A stretch of DNA of 64,000 nucleotides from Clostridia bacterium. GTDB taxonomy: Bacteria; Bacillota; Clostridia; Oscillospirales; Acutalibacteraceae. Each line of letters starts with the position of its first letter. The stretch's first letter is position 1. Shown here in pieces: positions 25,526 to 33,869 of the stretch. Below the pieces are notes generated by a model. That model had not been told where the DNA came from, searched no databases, and saw only the letters and a list, made by a program, of their open reading frames with translations. The translations under genes were made by a program, and so were the position numbers. The stretch covers positions 1-64,000 of the forward strand of contig JAFXBF010000006.1 in NCBI GenBank assembly GCA_017516745.1. The letters are read 5' to 3'.

Positions 25526-26324
25526 CGGACTCACCTCCGCTCTTCTTTCTCTCGCTTTCGGGCTTGTAGTTGCGGATAAATTCATCCGCCTCACGGATAG
25601 CCCTGCGGTTGGAAAGGTTGAGGTCAGGCGGCAATGCGCTTTCGGCAACGATTTTTTCTCTTGAAACATCGTCCGACTTGATTCTGCCGTCCTGAATGGT
25701 GATAACTCTGCGGCCGTAACGGCGCACAAGCTCTTCCGAATGGGTTACCATTATGACGGTTGTGCCCGTAGCGTTGATTTTGTTGAGCATTTCAACAATC
25801 TCATAGGAACGCCTTGCATCAACGTTACCGGTAGGCTCGTCCGCAATAATGATATCCGCATTGTTTACAATTGCACGTGCCAAAGCAACCCTCTGCTGCT
25901 CGCCGCCTGAAAGCTGGTTGGGCAGAGCCTTTGACTTTTCTGCCAGACCTACAAGTCCGAGAACATAGGGTACACGCTTGCTTATTTTCTTTTCCTTTGC
26001 GCCTATAACACGCATTGCAAATGCAACGTTGTCATAGACGGTCATATTCGGAATAAGTCTGAAATCCTGGAAAACAATGCCCAGGTGACGGCGGAAATAG
26101 GGAATATCCCTTTTCTTCATCGTGTTGAGAAGGCGGTTTTTGATTACAACGGTGCCTGTGGTGGCAACCTCCTCACGCATCATAATCTTGAGAAGGGTGC
26201 TCTTACCTGCGCCGGAATCGCCCACTATAAACACGAATTCGCCCTGTTCGATCTTAATGTTAACATCGTCCAGGGCTAATGTGCCGTTATCGTAGCTTTT
26301 AGATACGTTTTTAAATTCGATCAA
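25518..26324 (-). CDS. ftsE: Cell division ATP-binding protein FtsE
   Basis: A 268-residue ABC ATPase, partner of FtsX. Walker A is GDSGAGKST, the Q-loop is in [15 protein letters not shown], the signature is LSGGEQQR, and Walker B is [10 protein letters not shown]. The last 45 residues form a charged tail beyond the usual FtsE end. The start is TTG with GGATGG ten bases upstream. It begins the order ftsE-ftsX-M23 hydrolase-S41 protease. Confidence 0.94.
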   Translation of the reverse strand: MIEFKNVSKSYDNGTLALDDVNIKIEQGEFVFIVGDSGAGKSTLLKIMMREEVATTGTVVIKNRLLNTMKKRDIPYFRRHLGIVFQDFRLIPNMTVYDNVAFAMRVIGAKEKKISKRVPYVLGLVGLAEKSKALPNQLSGGEQQRVALARAIVNNADIIIADEPTGNVDARRSYEIVEMLNKINATGTTVIMVTHSEELVRRYGRRVITIQDGRIKSDDVSREKIVAESALPPDLNLSNRRAIREADEFIRNYKPESERKKSGGESDE

Positions 26325-26403
26325 TTTGTTTAGTCCATCCTTTTTGCGCCGCCGGCATTATGCGTGCCGCAAAACCGAAAGGTTCACGCAAACGACAGCA
26401 AAA

Positions 26404-27489
26404 TTAGTACTTGACGGGGTTAGCGTCAAGATACTTCTTTACCATCAGGGCTACTTTGAATACGATTGCATCGTCGAACTCACGAAGGTCAAGACCTGTG
26501 AGCTTGTTAATCTTTTCAAGACGGTAGACCAGCGTATTTCTGTGAACGAAGAGCTTACGGGAGGTTTCGGAAACGTTGAGGTTATTCTCAAAGAACTTCT
26601 GTATTGTGAAGAGCGTTTCGTGGTCAAGTGTGTCGATAGAGCCACGCTTGAAGACCTCACGCAGGAACATTTCGCAAAGAGTTGTGGGAAGCTGGTAAAT
26701 AAGACGTGCTATACCGAGGTTGTCGTAGCTGACAATCTCCTTCTCCGTGTCGAAAACCTTGCCGACCTCGAGAGCAACCTGTGCCTCCTTGAAGGAACGG
26801 GCAAGCTCCTTGATACCCTCAACAACGGTACCGATACCGATAAGGCAATGGATAAATGCCTCGCTGCTGAGTGAATCCGCAATGGAGCGGGCAAGCTTTT
26901 CAAGGTCACGTGTTTCGATATTTGCACGGACCTCCTTGACCAGAGCAATATCTGTTTCATTGATATTAATTACGAAATCCTTGGTCTTGTCCGGGAAGAG
27001 ATTCTGGATAATATCATAGATAGAGATATCGTTGTGCTCGGGAATACGGATAAGAAGCACGACACGGGAGGTATCGGTTGTGAAGCGAAGCTCCCTTGCC
27101 TTGAGATAGATATCGCCGGGCAGAATGTTGTCGAGCACGACATTCTTGATAAAGTTGCCTCTGTCGTACTTTTCGTCGTAAAGCGACTTGACGCTGCTCA
27201 GCGACACGGCAACGATATCGGCAAACTTGGGTGCAAGCTCGTCGTCGCCGTCAACAAAAGCGGCATATTCCGGGTGTAAAACCGAACCGAAGGGACGGTA
27301 GGTGTGGCCGTCCGCAGAGAAGGTTTCGCCCTTGGAAAGGTTTTCATCAATGGGGAAAGTGCATACCTCGCCTATACGGCCGAGTTCACTACAGGAAATA
27401 ACTGTTCCCGTTTCGTCGATAACGCCGACTGTCCTTCCTATAGCCTCACGCATCTGGTGAATGATACCTTGAAAAAGTCTGTTTGACAT
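26404..27489 (-). CDS. PucR/CdaR-type helix-turn-helix transcriptional regulator
   Basis: A 361-residue regulator. The C-terminal PucR-type helix-turn-helix is clear: LFTIQKFFENNLNVSETSRK and LFVHRNTLVYRLEKINKLTG near 300-335. The N-terminal 120 residues may be a GAF-like sensor, and the middle resembles the GGDEF-like region of CdaR. Ligand and targets are unknown. ATG 27489 has GGAGG eight bases upstream; an ATG 15 bases earlier overlaps that site. It lies 79 bases upstream of ftsE and may regulate, or be co-transcribed with, that unit. Confidence 0.85.
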   Translation of the reverse strand: MSNRLFQGIIHQMREAIGRTVGVIDETGTVISCSELGRIGEVCTFPIDENLSKGETFSADGHTYRPFGSVLHPEYAAFVDGDDELAPKFADIVAVSLSSVKSLYDEKYDRGNFIKNVVLDNILPGDIYLKARELRFTTDTSRVVLLIRIPEHNDISIYDIIQNLFPDKTKDFVININETDIALVKEVRANIETRDLEKLARSIADSLSSEAFIHCLIGIGTVVEGIKELARSFKEAQVALEVGKVFDTEKEIVSYDNLGIARLIYQLPTTLCEMFLREVFKRGSIDTLDHETLFTIQKFFENNLNVSETSRKLFVHRNTLVYRLEKINKLTGLDLREFDDAIVFKVALMVKKYLDANPVKY

Positions 27490-27543
27490 CCGGATAACCT
27501 CCATAACGATGGTTTGGGTAAAGTGCCCATAATGACAATATGC

Positions 27544-27572
27544 ATTTTACACAATTTTTTTCATTTTTGCAA
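27544..27572 (-). promoter_or_regulatory. Predicted promoter of the PucR-type regulator
   Basis: On the minus strand, TTGCAA (27567-27572), a 17-base spacer and TAAAAT (27544-27549). The rest of the roughly 320-base space between 27490 and 27811 is AT-rich and holds only this and the opposing promoter. Confidence 0.55.
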
Positions 27573-27721
27573 GGGGTTTTGACGATTTTTTTGCATTTCG
27601 CTGATTTTTTGTTGAAATTATTTGTGTTTATTGCCAAATAAACCTGTGTTTTTCAGCCGCTCCCGCCTTTGTCAAAATGCACAAGCATATCAGTTGAATA
27701 CAGTTAAAAAATATTTTTTTA

Positions 27722-27750
27722 TTGACTTTAACGCCTTTTATTGATATTAT
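27722..27750 (+). promoter_or_regulatory. Predicted promoter of the secreted Ig-like protein gene
   Basis: TTGACT at 27722-27727, a 17-base spacer and TATTAT at 27745-27750, about 60 bases before the ATG. Confidence 0.7.
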
Positions 27751-27811
27751 TTATTTACTGAAAAGCAGGAAGGCGGTAAACCCTGCAAAAAAACATCAGG
27801 AGGACAAAGAA

Positions 27812-29284
27812 ATGAAAAAAGTTTCCAAGCCCATAGCTATTGTTATGGCACTCGTTCTTGCTCTCGGCACCCTGGCTGTAGTTTCCTTTGCTACAGACAA
27901 GAAGCCTTATTCACACCCCGATGAGGTTTTCACACTCGCAGGCGGCCAAAATGACGACACAGCTACTCTTGTGGCAATCGGCGAAATGGTCTACAGCAGC
28001 GTAGAAGCAGACGGCAAGGCTGTTTACAAGTTCTACAGCGCCAAAGCCCAGACACTCACACTCAGCTTTGAAAGCGCAGCACCCGTTAACGTTACGGTAA
28101 ACGCTTCCGGCGTAGAAGCAGCCCTTCTTAACGTAACAAACCAGACAAAGCTCAGCAGCAACATCGACATTGAAAACGCATACTACTACATAACAGTTGA
28201 AAACTATGTTGCTCCCGTTGTTGACGAACCCACAACAGAAGAGCCTACAACGGAAGAACCTTCCACAGAGGAAGAAACAACGGAAGAAGCTTCCGGTGCA
28301 CAAATCGTTCTCAACGGCGAAGAAGAGGCGGTTGCAAACGAGTTCTTCTTTGTAACAGCTGTTCCCGGCCTTGAGAGCACAGTCAAGGTTGACTGCAACT
28401 ACAAGAACGCAGAGATTGTTGCAGGTCAGAGCCTTCAGCTTATGCTCAGCAACTTCAACATCAAGAACCTCAACTACTTCTGGACCGTTCTCGATGATAC
28501 ATCCACTCCCCTTGTTGACGAAAGAGACATTGTTACCGTTTCCAAGGACGGTAACGTAACAGTTCAGCCCAACAGCGCAACATTTAATAAGAACACAAAC
28601 GTCAAGGTTCAGGCTGTTATGTACTACAACGGCGAGCCCTGGACAAAGACAGTTACAATCACCGCTGTTCCCGCAAACGTATTCCTTAACCCCTACTTCG
28701 ACACAACAGAAGACAACTGCCTGACCCTCGGTGAAGGTGCTTACAGATACATCACAGCAACCACAAACATGAAGGACACCACGGTCACATGGACAACTGA
28801 AGATGCTGAAATCGCTACAGTTTCTGCAGGCGGTAAGGTTACAGGCGTAGGCGTTGGCAAGACTTACATCAAGGCTTCCGTCAAGGTTGGCGAGGTCAAC
28901 GTTTCCAGAAGAGTACTTGTTGATGTCAAGCTCAACCACGTTTCCGTTATGGGCATTACCTTTGACACACATTCCGACAAAGTACGTGTAAACGACTACA
29001 AGGTTGTCAAGTACACATTTGAAACAGCTCCCGCTGACAAGAATCCCTCCAACAGCAAGGTAACATTCACCTCCAGCGACCCTGCAATTGCAACAGTTGA
29101 TGCAGACGGTAAGGTTACAGGCGTTTCCGTCGGTACAGCCACAATCACGGTTACTTCCGAAGACGGCAAGTACACAGACACCTGCACATTCACTGTTCAG
29201 GAAGCTATCCCCAACTGGCTTATGGTTATCATTGCTCCCTTCAGAATCATCTACAATCTCATTATGATGATCCTCGGCAGATAA
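27812..29284 (+). CDS. Secreted BIG2 (Ig-like) domain protein
   Basis: A 490-residue exported protein. A signal peptide covers about 1-28 (KKVSKPIAIVMALVLALG..). A beta-rich region is followed by a TTEEPTTEE-type linker near 140-165. At least two bacterial Ig-like (BIG2) repeats follow, each with a conserved core such as VTWTTEDAEIATVSAGGKVT and VTFTSSDPAIATVDADGKVT. The last 23 residues are hydrophobic (IIAPFRIIYNLIMMILGR) and could hold it to the membrane. Codon choice suggests strong expression. ATG 27812 follows AGGAGG. Probably surface adhesion or envelope structure. Confidence 0.88.
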   Translation: MKKVSKPIAIVMALVLALGTLAVVSFATDKKPYSHPDEVFTLAGGQNDDTATLVAIGEMVYSSVEADGKAVYKFYSAKAQTLTLSFESAAPVNVTVNASGVEAALLNVTNQTKLSSNIDIENAYYYITVENYVAPVVDEPTTEEPTTEEPSTEEETTEEASGAQIVLNGEEEAVANEFFFVTAVPGLESTVKVDCNYKNAEIVAGQSLQLMLSNFNIKNLNYFWTVLDDTSTPLVDERDIVTVSKDGNVTVQPNSATFNKNTNVKVQAVMYYNGEPWTKTVTITAVPANVFLNPYFDTTEDNCLTLGEGAYRYITATTNMKDTTVTWTTEDAEIATVSAGGKVTGVGVGKTYIKASVKVGEVNVSRRVLVDVKLNHVSVMGITFDTHSDKVRVNDYKVVKYTFETAPADKNPSNSKVTFTSSDPAIATVDADGKVTGVSVGTATITVTSEDGKYTDTCTFTVQEAIPNWLMVIIAPFRIIYNLIMMILGR

Positions 29285-29305
29285 TTACAACAGATTAATT
29301 AACAT

Positions 29306-29338
29306 AAGCGGATTCACTTTCGGGTGAGTCCGCTTTTA
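29306..29338. terminator. Bidirectional terminator
   Basis: AAGCGGATTCAC (29306-29317) pairs with GTGAGTCCGCTT (29324-29335), then TTT. It lies between the convergent Ig-like gene and yunB. Confidence 0.8.
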
Positions 29339-29977
29339 CTTTTGCGTTATACCTGCATACATTTCCGGCACCTTGCCGACTATTATCGTTTCGGCGACAA
29401 GTGTGGTATATGTATAGGCGGCGGTTACTGTTTCGCCCGGAAAAACTATCAGCATTGTTGCAGTTGTTTTCAGGAAAAGCTGATGTCGGGTCTGGTTTAT
29501 GCCTGCATCATCAAAAGTGTCGAAAAAAGAAGTCTGTGCGCTGCCCGTAATGCTTATCACCGTGCTGATTTTCGGCCCTCTGCCGTTTAAAAGTGCAAGA
29601 CCCGTGAGTGAGCCTATAGGTATACCCAGCTCCTTTGCGCTTAAGCCCGAAAGATTTTTGGCAACCGCAGAATTTATTTTTGATTTGAGCAGATTAATCC
29701 GCATAGCATCGGTTTCAATTGAAACAATATTACCGTCGGCACTTCGCTTTATGCTGACAAGGCTGTTATAGCCCGTATCCGTATTCGTAAGGATGGATGG
29801 AATATCCGTGCCTGCCGCAACGGCGGCGTAGCTTTGCGCCTGCACGGTTGCCGTGCTTCTTATCATGGGTCTTAGTCTTGCATCAATCAGCAGAAACAAG
29901 GTAAGCGAAATCAGCAGCAGACACACCGCAATAAAAATGTATTTTTTTGCTTTTCCGTACGGCTTACGGTATTTCAA
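29336..29977 (-). CDS. yunB: Sporulation protein YunB
   Basis: A 213-residue protein with one N-terminal membrane helix (about 12-32), of the YunB family needed in the mother cell for efficient sporulation of Bacillus subtilis; its mechanism is not established. Family segments include SYAAVAAGTDIPSIL, ISIETDAMRINLLKSKIN-like text and GRGPKISTVISITG. The ORF can begin at GTG 29986, but that codon lies in the GGGGGTGAG ribosome site, so TTG 29977 is preferred. Confidence 0.88.
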   Translation of the reverse strand: MKYRKPYGKAKKYIFIAVCLLLISLTLFLLIDARLRPMIRSTATVQAQSYAAVAAGTDIPSILTNTDTGYNSLVSIKRSADGNIVSIETDAMRINLLKSKINSAVAKNLSGLSAKELGIPIGSLTGLALLNGRGPKISTVISITGSAQTSFFDTFDDAGINQTRHQLFLKTTATMLIVFPGETVTAAYTYTTLVAETIIVGKVPEMYAGITQK

Positions 29978-30044
29978 TGTGCTCACCCCCGTATATTACC
30001 CATATATTATATGAATGTTAAATAAGGGAAGTGCATTTTTTCAC

Positions 30045-30073
30045 TTGACTAATGGACAAAAGCAATGTAAAAT
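30045..30073 (+). promoter_or_regulatory. Predicted promoter of the DUF1292 gene
   Basis: TTGACT at 30045-30050, a 17-base spacer and TAAAAT at 30068-30073, about 40 bases before the start codon. It may also drive the structured RNA downstream. Confidence 0.7.
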
Positions 30074-30115
30074 GTCTATTGTAATAAAGAAAATAAAATT
30101 CAGGAGTAATAAACA

Positions 30116-30415
30116 ATGGATAAGGAATACAATCCCGATATCGTCAGCGTAGTTGACGAGGACGGCAAAGAACACATCTTTGAAGAGCTTGACAGAATTG
30201 AAACCGAAAAGGGCAAGTATGTTGCTCTTCTCCCCATCTACGACGATCCGCAGGAGCAGCTTGACGACAGCGGAGAGGTAATTATTCTCAAGGTCACCGA
30301 GGAAGACGGCGAAATCTACCTTGCCGCAATTGAGGACGATGACGAATTCAACGAGGTCGGCAACCTTTTCGAAGAAAGACTCGAAGACCTTTTCGAGCTT
30401 GAAGACGAAGAATAA
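30116..30415 (+). CDS. DUF1292 family protein
   Basis: A 99-residue very acidic protein of DUF1292 (YrzB-like), a small conserved Firmicutes family without known function. The family stretch IVSVVDEDGKEHIFEELDRI opens it and LEDLFELEDEE closes it. In other Firmicutes yrzB lies beside yrrL and yrrK, but here it stands alone. A 12-base gap separates its stop from the structured RNA. Confidence 0.9.
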   Translation: MDKEYNPDIVSVVDEDGKEHIFEELDRIETEKGKYVALLPIYDDPQEQLDDSGEVIILKVTEEDGEIYLAAIEDDDEFNEVGNLFEERLEDLFELEDEE

Positions 30416-30426
30416 AAAATAATAAT

Positions 30427-30615
30427 CACCCTGCCTTGTGCGACAACTTTCGGCAATACTAACCCAACACTCTTTTTATAGGGATGCCTGCTCCGACAGC
30501 GGATTGCAGACCTCCCGCCTTTTCAGGCGGACGAAGGGAGCGTGAACCTGTTGGGAGGCGACCCACCTGCTTTTACACGCAGGTTAATATTAGCCTTGAG
30601 CGGCTTGGCGGGGTG
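30427..30615 (+). ncRNA. Structured RNA, candidate 6S RNA (SsrS-like)
   Basis: A 189-base region folds as a long rod. The ends pair, CACCCTGCC (30427-30435) with GGCGGGGTG (30607-30615). GGC-AATACTAA (30452-30462) pairs with TTAATATT-A-GCC (30584-30595), and CCCAACA (30463-30469) with TGTTGGG (30549-30555). A small hairpin ACCTGC/GCAGGT (30565-30584) sits on the 3' side, and CTCCC/GGGAG (30512-30540) is in the far arm. Length, closing stem and the 3'-side hairpin are as in 6S RNA, which binds housekeeping RNA polymerase. It lacks the SRP GGAAGGAAGC motif. Class not confirmed. Confidence 0.5.
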
Positions 30616-30620
30616 ACCTA

Positions 30621-30698
30621 ACGGATTTACGAGTATTTTAACGATGAGATGGCGGAAATCCTCCCCGCAAAAAACGGGTTCGGATTATACTCGCCACC
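30621..30698. repeat. 78-bp repeat, one-ended copy
   Basis: Identical at 77 of 78 bases to 55197-55274, including the terminal GTTCGGATTATACTCGCCACC. The matching left inverted end seen at 55090 is absent here, so this looks like the right half of the mobile-type element. It starts five bases after the structured RNA. Confidence 0.8.
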
Positions 30699-30714
30699 CT
30701 ATGAGTGATTTTTT

Positions 30715-31386
30715 ATGAAAAAGATTATTGATTTTGATTTGTACGGTCTTCTTCCCGTCGAAGGAGGCTTTCTTTACATAAAGCCCGAGGTTTTGCCCGA
30801 CGGCAACGTCAAGGGCAGTTTTTTAGGCTGCGAGGCGCAAAGCTGCCGCAGCGGACAGATTACCAAATGGGCATATTTTGAAAGCAAGTTCGGCCCTGCA
30901 TACAAGGCAATTGCAGGACAGGTTACTGACTATATTTCCTGCGAAACGGGCTTTCTTTCAAACAACCACACGGTTGTGCTCTACCCTGACGGCGACCTCG
31001 GCATATTCAACACCAAGGGTGCGGCAGTATGGACGGGTGAGCTCAAGTACAACGGCGCACCCGTAAGAGGTGTTGCGGTTGACGGCAAAAATTTCTGGAG
31101 CGTTGTGCCCGAGCTGAACGCAGTTATCTGCTACGCTACGGACGAAAAAAGAGTACAGATGAGAATAGGCGGCGGCAAATCCACAGCCTTCCTCAACCCT
31201 GTATCCATAGTCCGATACAACGATATGCTCTATGTCTGCAACGAGGGCTCCAACAAGGTAAGAACAATTTCGCTTGCCAACTATGCGGTGAACGATTACC
31301 TTGAATTTGACGAGCCCGTAAAAAAATATTTCCTCGCAGGCGGCAAGGAATTTGTACTGCTTGACTCGGGTCTTTACGAGCTTTAA
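30715..31386 (+). CDS. Protein of unknown function, beta-propeller-like
   Basis: A 223-residue protein I do not recognise. It has no signal peptide. Repeated beta-strand patterns such as GVAVDGKNFWSVVPELNAVICY, spaced about 45 residues apart with NPVSIVRYNDMLYVCNEGSN, resemble NHL or other beta-propeller blades. The start lies 17 bases after the 78-bp repeat and has no clear ribosome site, so translation may be weak. A hairpin terminator follows. Confidence 0.65.
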   Translation: MKKIIDFDLYGLLPVEGGFLYIKPEVLPDGNVKGSFLGCEAQSCRSGQITKWAYFESKFGPAYKAIAGQVTDYISCETGFLSNNHTVVLYPDGDLGIFNTKGAAVWTGELKYNGAPVRGVAVDGKNFWSVVPELNAVICYATDEKRVQMRIGGGKSTAFLNPVSIVRYNDMLYVCNEGSNKVRTISLANYAVNDYLEFDEPVKKYFLAGGKEFVLLDSGLYEL

Positions 31387-31395
31387 AAAAATTAA

Positions 31396-31434
31396 AAACC
31401 GCCGTTCACCTTTTAACGGTAAACGGCGTTGTTT
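31396..31434. terminator. Bidirectional terminator
   Basis: CGCCGTTCACC (31400-31410) pairs with GGTAAACGGCG (31418-31428), one mismatch. T-rich sequence follows on the plus side and an A-rich run precedes it, so it can serve both convergent genes. Confidence 0.75.
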
Positions 31435-31442
31435 TCGGATAT

Positions 31443-32651
31443 TTATATAGCGGCAAAAATTGCTTCAAAAAATCTGATTATTGCCAAGAAGAAAGATACA
31501 ATATAATCAAAGAAGTTCTTTTTGGGCTTTTCGGGCTCAACGGGTGCGGAAGCTGTCGTTTCTTCGGGAACGGTTGTTGTTTCGGGTGCACGTGTCGTTG
31601 TTTCTTCGGCAGCGGTTGTCGTTTCCTTTACGGTAGTTGTTTCACCCGGAATTTCGATTTCGGCAGGCAATGTTGTTGTTATCACAGAAGCAGTCGTTGT
31701 TTCAACGGGCTTCAAGCCGCCCGTGGTTGTTTCTTCGGGAACAACGGGTTTGGTGGTGCTTTCAGTTTCAGGCTTATACTTTTCATACATTGCCAGAGCA
31801 TCTGCAAGCTCTCTTACAGCGAGGCGTCTGTAAACCGAAACCTGAATATCGGATGAATTTCGCTCAAAATGATAAAGATATTTTCCGGTTACCGTTTCTG
31901 GGTCTATGCCGTATTTCAATGCAGAACTTCTTTCGATAGCTATAGAACTATCATATTGAGGAGTATTTGAGAGCTTGCTGCTTTCAGCATAAATTGCTCT
32001 TATCAGCACATCCTCGCTCTGACGATTGAAGCCACCAATGTTTTCAAAAGCATTGAACAGAGCCTTGCTGTTTACACCGTGATGCACAGCTCGAGACCAG
32101 ATAACATTTTTTAAAGCAATTGTGTAATCATCAATATCAAAACCCTTTATCTGTTCTTCAAGCTTCGACACCATTACATCGTAATAGCACGCCTTCGTAT
32201 AATTGTGCTGTAACACAAGAAAGCTCTGCGCATCTTCTTTGGCAACCGCCTTCCAGACAGCGTTGAAGTTTTCGCCGTATGTATTGTTATCAAGCGTAAA
32301 GGCATCAATAAGGCGCTGACCCGTGCGTGCACCCTCACCCGAAGATATACACCAGCGTGCAAACTCCATCGGTACACCGTTGCGACTCGAAAACTGATAC
32401 GCACCGTACGATACGCCACCTGTATCCTTACCCTCCGAAATGCTTGCAGGGTCGCCGTTTGATTCATACTTTGCAGACAGACTGCCGAGCAAAAAAGCTT
32501 CGTCATCGGCATTTGCGTAATCGGAATTGAGCATAATATAATATTCGCTTTCAAGTCCGTTAAGCACGAAATCCTGCTTTGCCTTTGCACTCACTGCAAA
32601 GCCGCCGACAACGGCAGCACTGAGCACAAGGCAGATTATTTTCTTTTTCAT
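31443..32651 (-). CDS. Secreted lysozyme/chitosanase-like protein with Thr-rich tail
   Basis: A 402-residue exported protein with a signal peptide at about 1-25. The segment SAKYESNGDPASISEG followed by GGVSYGAYQFSS resembles the lysozyme-like domain of phage-tail and VgrG-related proteins (chitosanase-type fold), with a likely catalytic Glu in KYESNG. The fold spans about 30-270. A Thr/Glu/Pro-rich linker (about 300-375) and a hydrophobic C-terminal tail (FFDYIVSFFLAIIRFFEAIF) follow. ATG 32651 has a GAGGTGAG site. Likely a surface-held peptidoglycan enzyme; activity is inferred. Confidence 0.7.
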   Translation of the reverse strand: MKKKIICLVLSAAVVGGFAVSAKAKQDFVLNGLESEYYIMLNSDYANADDEAFLLGSLSAKYESNGDPASISEGKDTGGVSYGAYQFSSRNGVPMEFARWCISSGEGARTGQRLIDAFTLDNNTYGENFNAVWKAVAKEDAQSFLVLQHNYTKACYYDVMVSKLEEQIKGFDIDDYTIALKNVIWSRAVHHGVNSKALFNAFENIGGFNRQSEDVLIRAIYAESSKLSNTPQYDSSIAIERSSALKYGIDPETVTGKYLYHFERNSSDIQVSVYRRLAVRELADALAMYEKYKPETESTTKPVVPEETTTGGLKPVETTTASVITTTLPAEIEIPGETTTVKETTTAAEETTTRAPETTTVPEETTASAPVEPEKPKKNFFDYIVSFFLAIIRFFEAIFAAI

Positions 32652-32744
32652 TAAACTCACCTCAACTTATATTTTAACTTATTTCACAACCTTTTGTCAA
32701 TTATACCTTCAATGGTAAATATATAAAATGAAAGGAAACAGAAA

Positions 32745-33806
32745 ATGGAATCAATTATGCAGCTTATCGAAAAAATTATTGCGCTGTTTATGTCCTTCTT
32801 CGCAATGTTTTTCGGTACAACAACACCCGCAGGATATTCTCCGCTTGATGCAGAGAACATAAAGCTCAATGCGGCTGTCATTTCTGACACCCACATTGAC
32901 AGCGCAACATATGAAAGGACGTCGCTTCTGCGCAAAGGCCTTGCAGATATCAATGCAAGCACCGCAGGCGTTGACGTTCTTGCCGTTGTCGGCGACTGCA
33001 CCGAAGGCGGCAAGTCTGACCAGTTCAGAATTTTCTTCAACCGCCTTTCCGCCTGCGACAGAGTAAGACTTACCCTTGTTTCGCTCGGCAACCACGACTC
33101 GTGGCAGGACAACGCAGGCTTCCAGGCTTTCTTTGAGCAGTACGGTAAATTCCTCAAAAAAGTCGTAACAACAACCTACCGCCACGAAACCGTAAAGGGC
33201 TACCACTTCTTCACCCTCGGCACAGAGGCAAAGCTGCAGGACGAAGCCTACCTCTCACAGACACAGCTTGACTGGTTTGACTCGGAGCTTTCGGGTCTTA
33301 TCGGCACGGACAAGCCGATTTTCGTAATGCTTCACCAGCCCTTCAACGGCACAAACAGAGTTAACGAAGCATGGGCACTCGGTCAGCTCGGCCAGCAGTC
33401 CGACGCACTTATGGCTATCACCAAGAAGTACACCGACCGGGGCATGCTTATCGTATTCTTCTCGGGTCACCTTCACAGCGGTCTGGGCTACAGCGGCGTT
33501 ACCAACGACGGCAACCTTTATTTTGTTGACTGCCCGAGCTTCGGCAAAGACCCCTCCAGAGGCGACATCATTGAAACAGGTACGGGCTATGTGCTTGAAG
33601 CATATATAGGCAGAATAGTTATCCGTGCAAGAAACTTTGTTTCGGGCATATTCTACGATAACTATACCTACACAATCAAGACAAACGAGCAGACAGTCCC
33701 CGAAGAGCCCACAACGGATGAGCAGCCGACAGAACCTCCGACCGCTCCTCCCGAAACGGAAACAACAACCGTCCCGATGACAACCCTGCCTGCTGAAATA
33801 GGATAA
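32745..33806 (+). CDS. Metallophosphoesterase with hydrophobic N-terminus and Thr-rich tail
   Basis: A 353-residue calcineurin-like phosphoesterase. Metal-binding motifs are DTHIDS, VVGDCTEGG, GNHDSW, MLHQPF and GHLHSG in the correct order. The first 25 residues (MQLIEKIIALFMSFFAMFFG) form a hydrophobic helix that could be a signal anchor. The last 45 residues are Thr/Pro/Glu-rich and end TTLPAEIG, a motif also present in the neighbouring lysozyme-like protein. Probably extracytoplasmic; substrate unknown. It is divergent from the lysozyme-like gene. Confidence 0.85.
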   Translation: MESIMQLIEKIIALFMSFFAMFFGTTTPAGYSPLDAENIKLNAAVISDTHIDSATYERTSLLRKGLADINASTAGVDVLAVVGDCTEGGKSDQFRIFFNRLSACDRVRLTLVSLGNHDSWQDNAGFQAFFEQYGKFLKKVVTTTYRHETVKGYHFFTLGTEAKLQDEAYLSQTQLDWFDSELSGLIGTDKPIFVMLHQPFNGTNRVNEAWALGQLGQQSDALMAITKKYTDRGMLIVFFSGHLHSGLGYSGVTNDGNLYFVDCPSFGKDPSRGDIIETGTGYVLEAYIGRIVIRARNFVSGIFYDNYTYTIKTNEQTVPEEPTTDEQPTEPPTAPPETETTTVPMTTLPAEIG

Positions 33807-33820
33807 ATTTCACATCATAA

Positions 33821-33858
33821 AAAGGCTTGCAACGGTAAGATTACCATTGCAAGCCTTT
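33821..33858. terminator. Strong bidirectional terminator
   Basis: A 17-bp stem with one mismatch: AAAGGCTTGCAACGGTA (33821-33837) with TACCATTGCAAGCCTTT (33842-33858). It lies between the phosphoesterase gene and the convergent hepT-like gene. Confidence 0.85.
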
Positions 33859-33869
33859 GTTTAATTCTG

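Noticed and set aside
25526-25729. 68-residue N-terminal extension of FtsX
   Set aside because: It lies within ftsE in another frame; the ATG at 25525 has a strong ribosome site and gives the normal FtsX start.
27911-28972. Minus-strand frame opposite the Ig-like protein
   Set aside because: Cys/Val-rich antisense product of a highly biased gene; the plus-strand frame has a signal peptide, promoter and domains.
30427-30615. SRP RNA, tmRNA or RNase P RNA for the structured region
   Set aside because: It lacks the SRP GGAAGGAAGC loop and any tRNA-like or peptide-tag part, and is too short for RNase P RNA.
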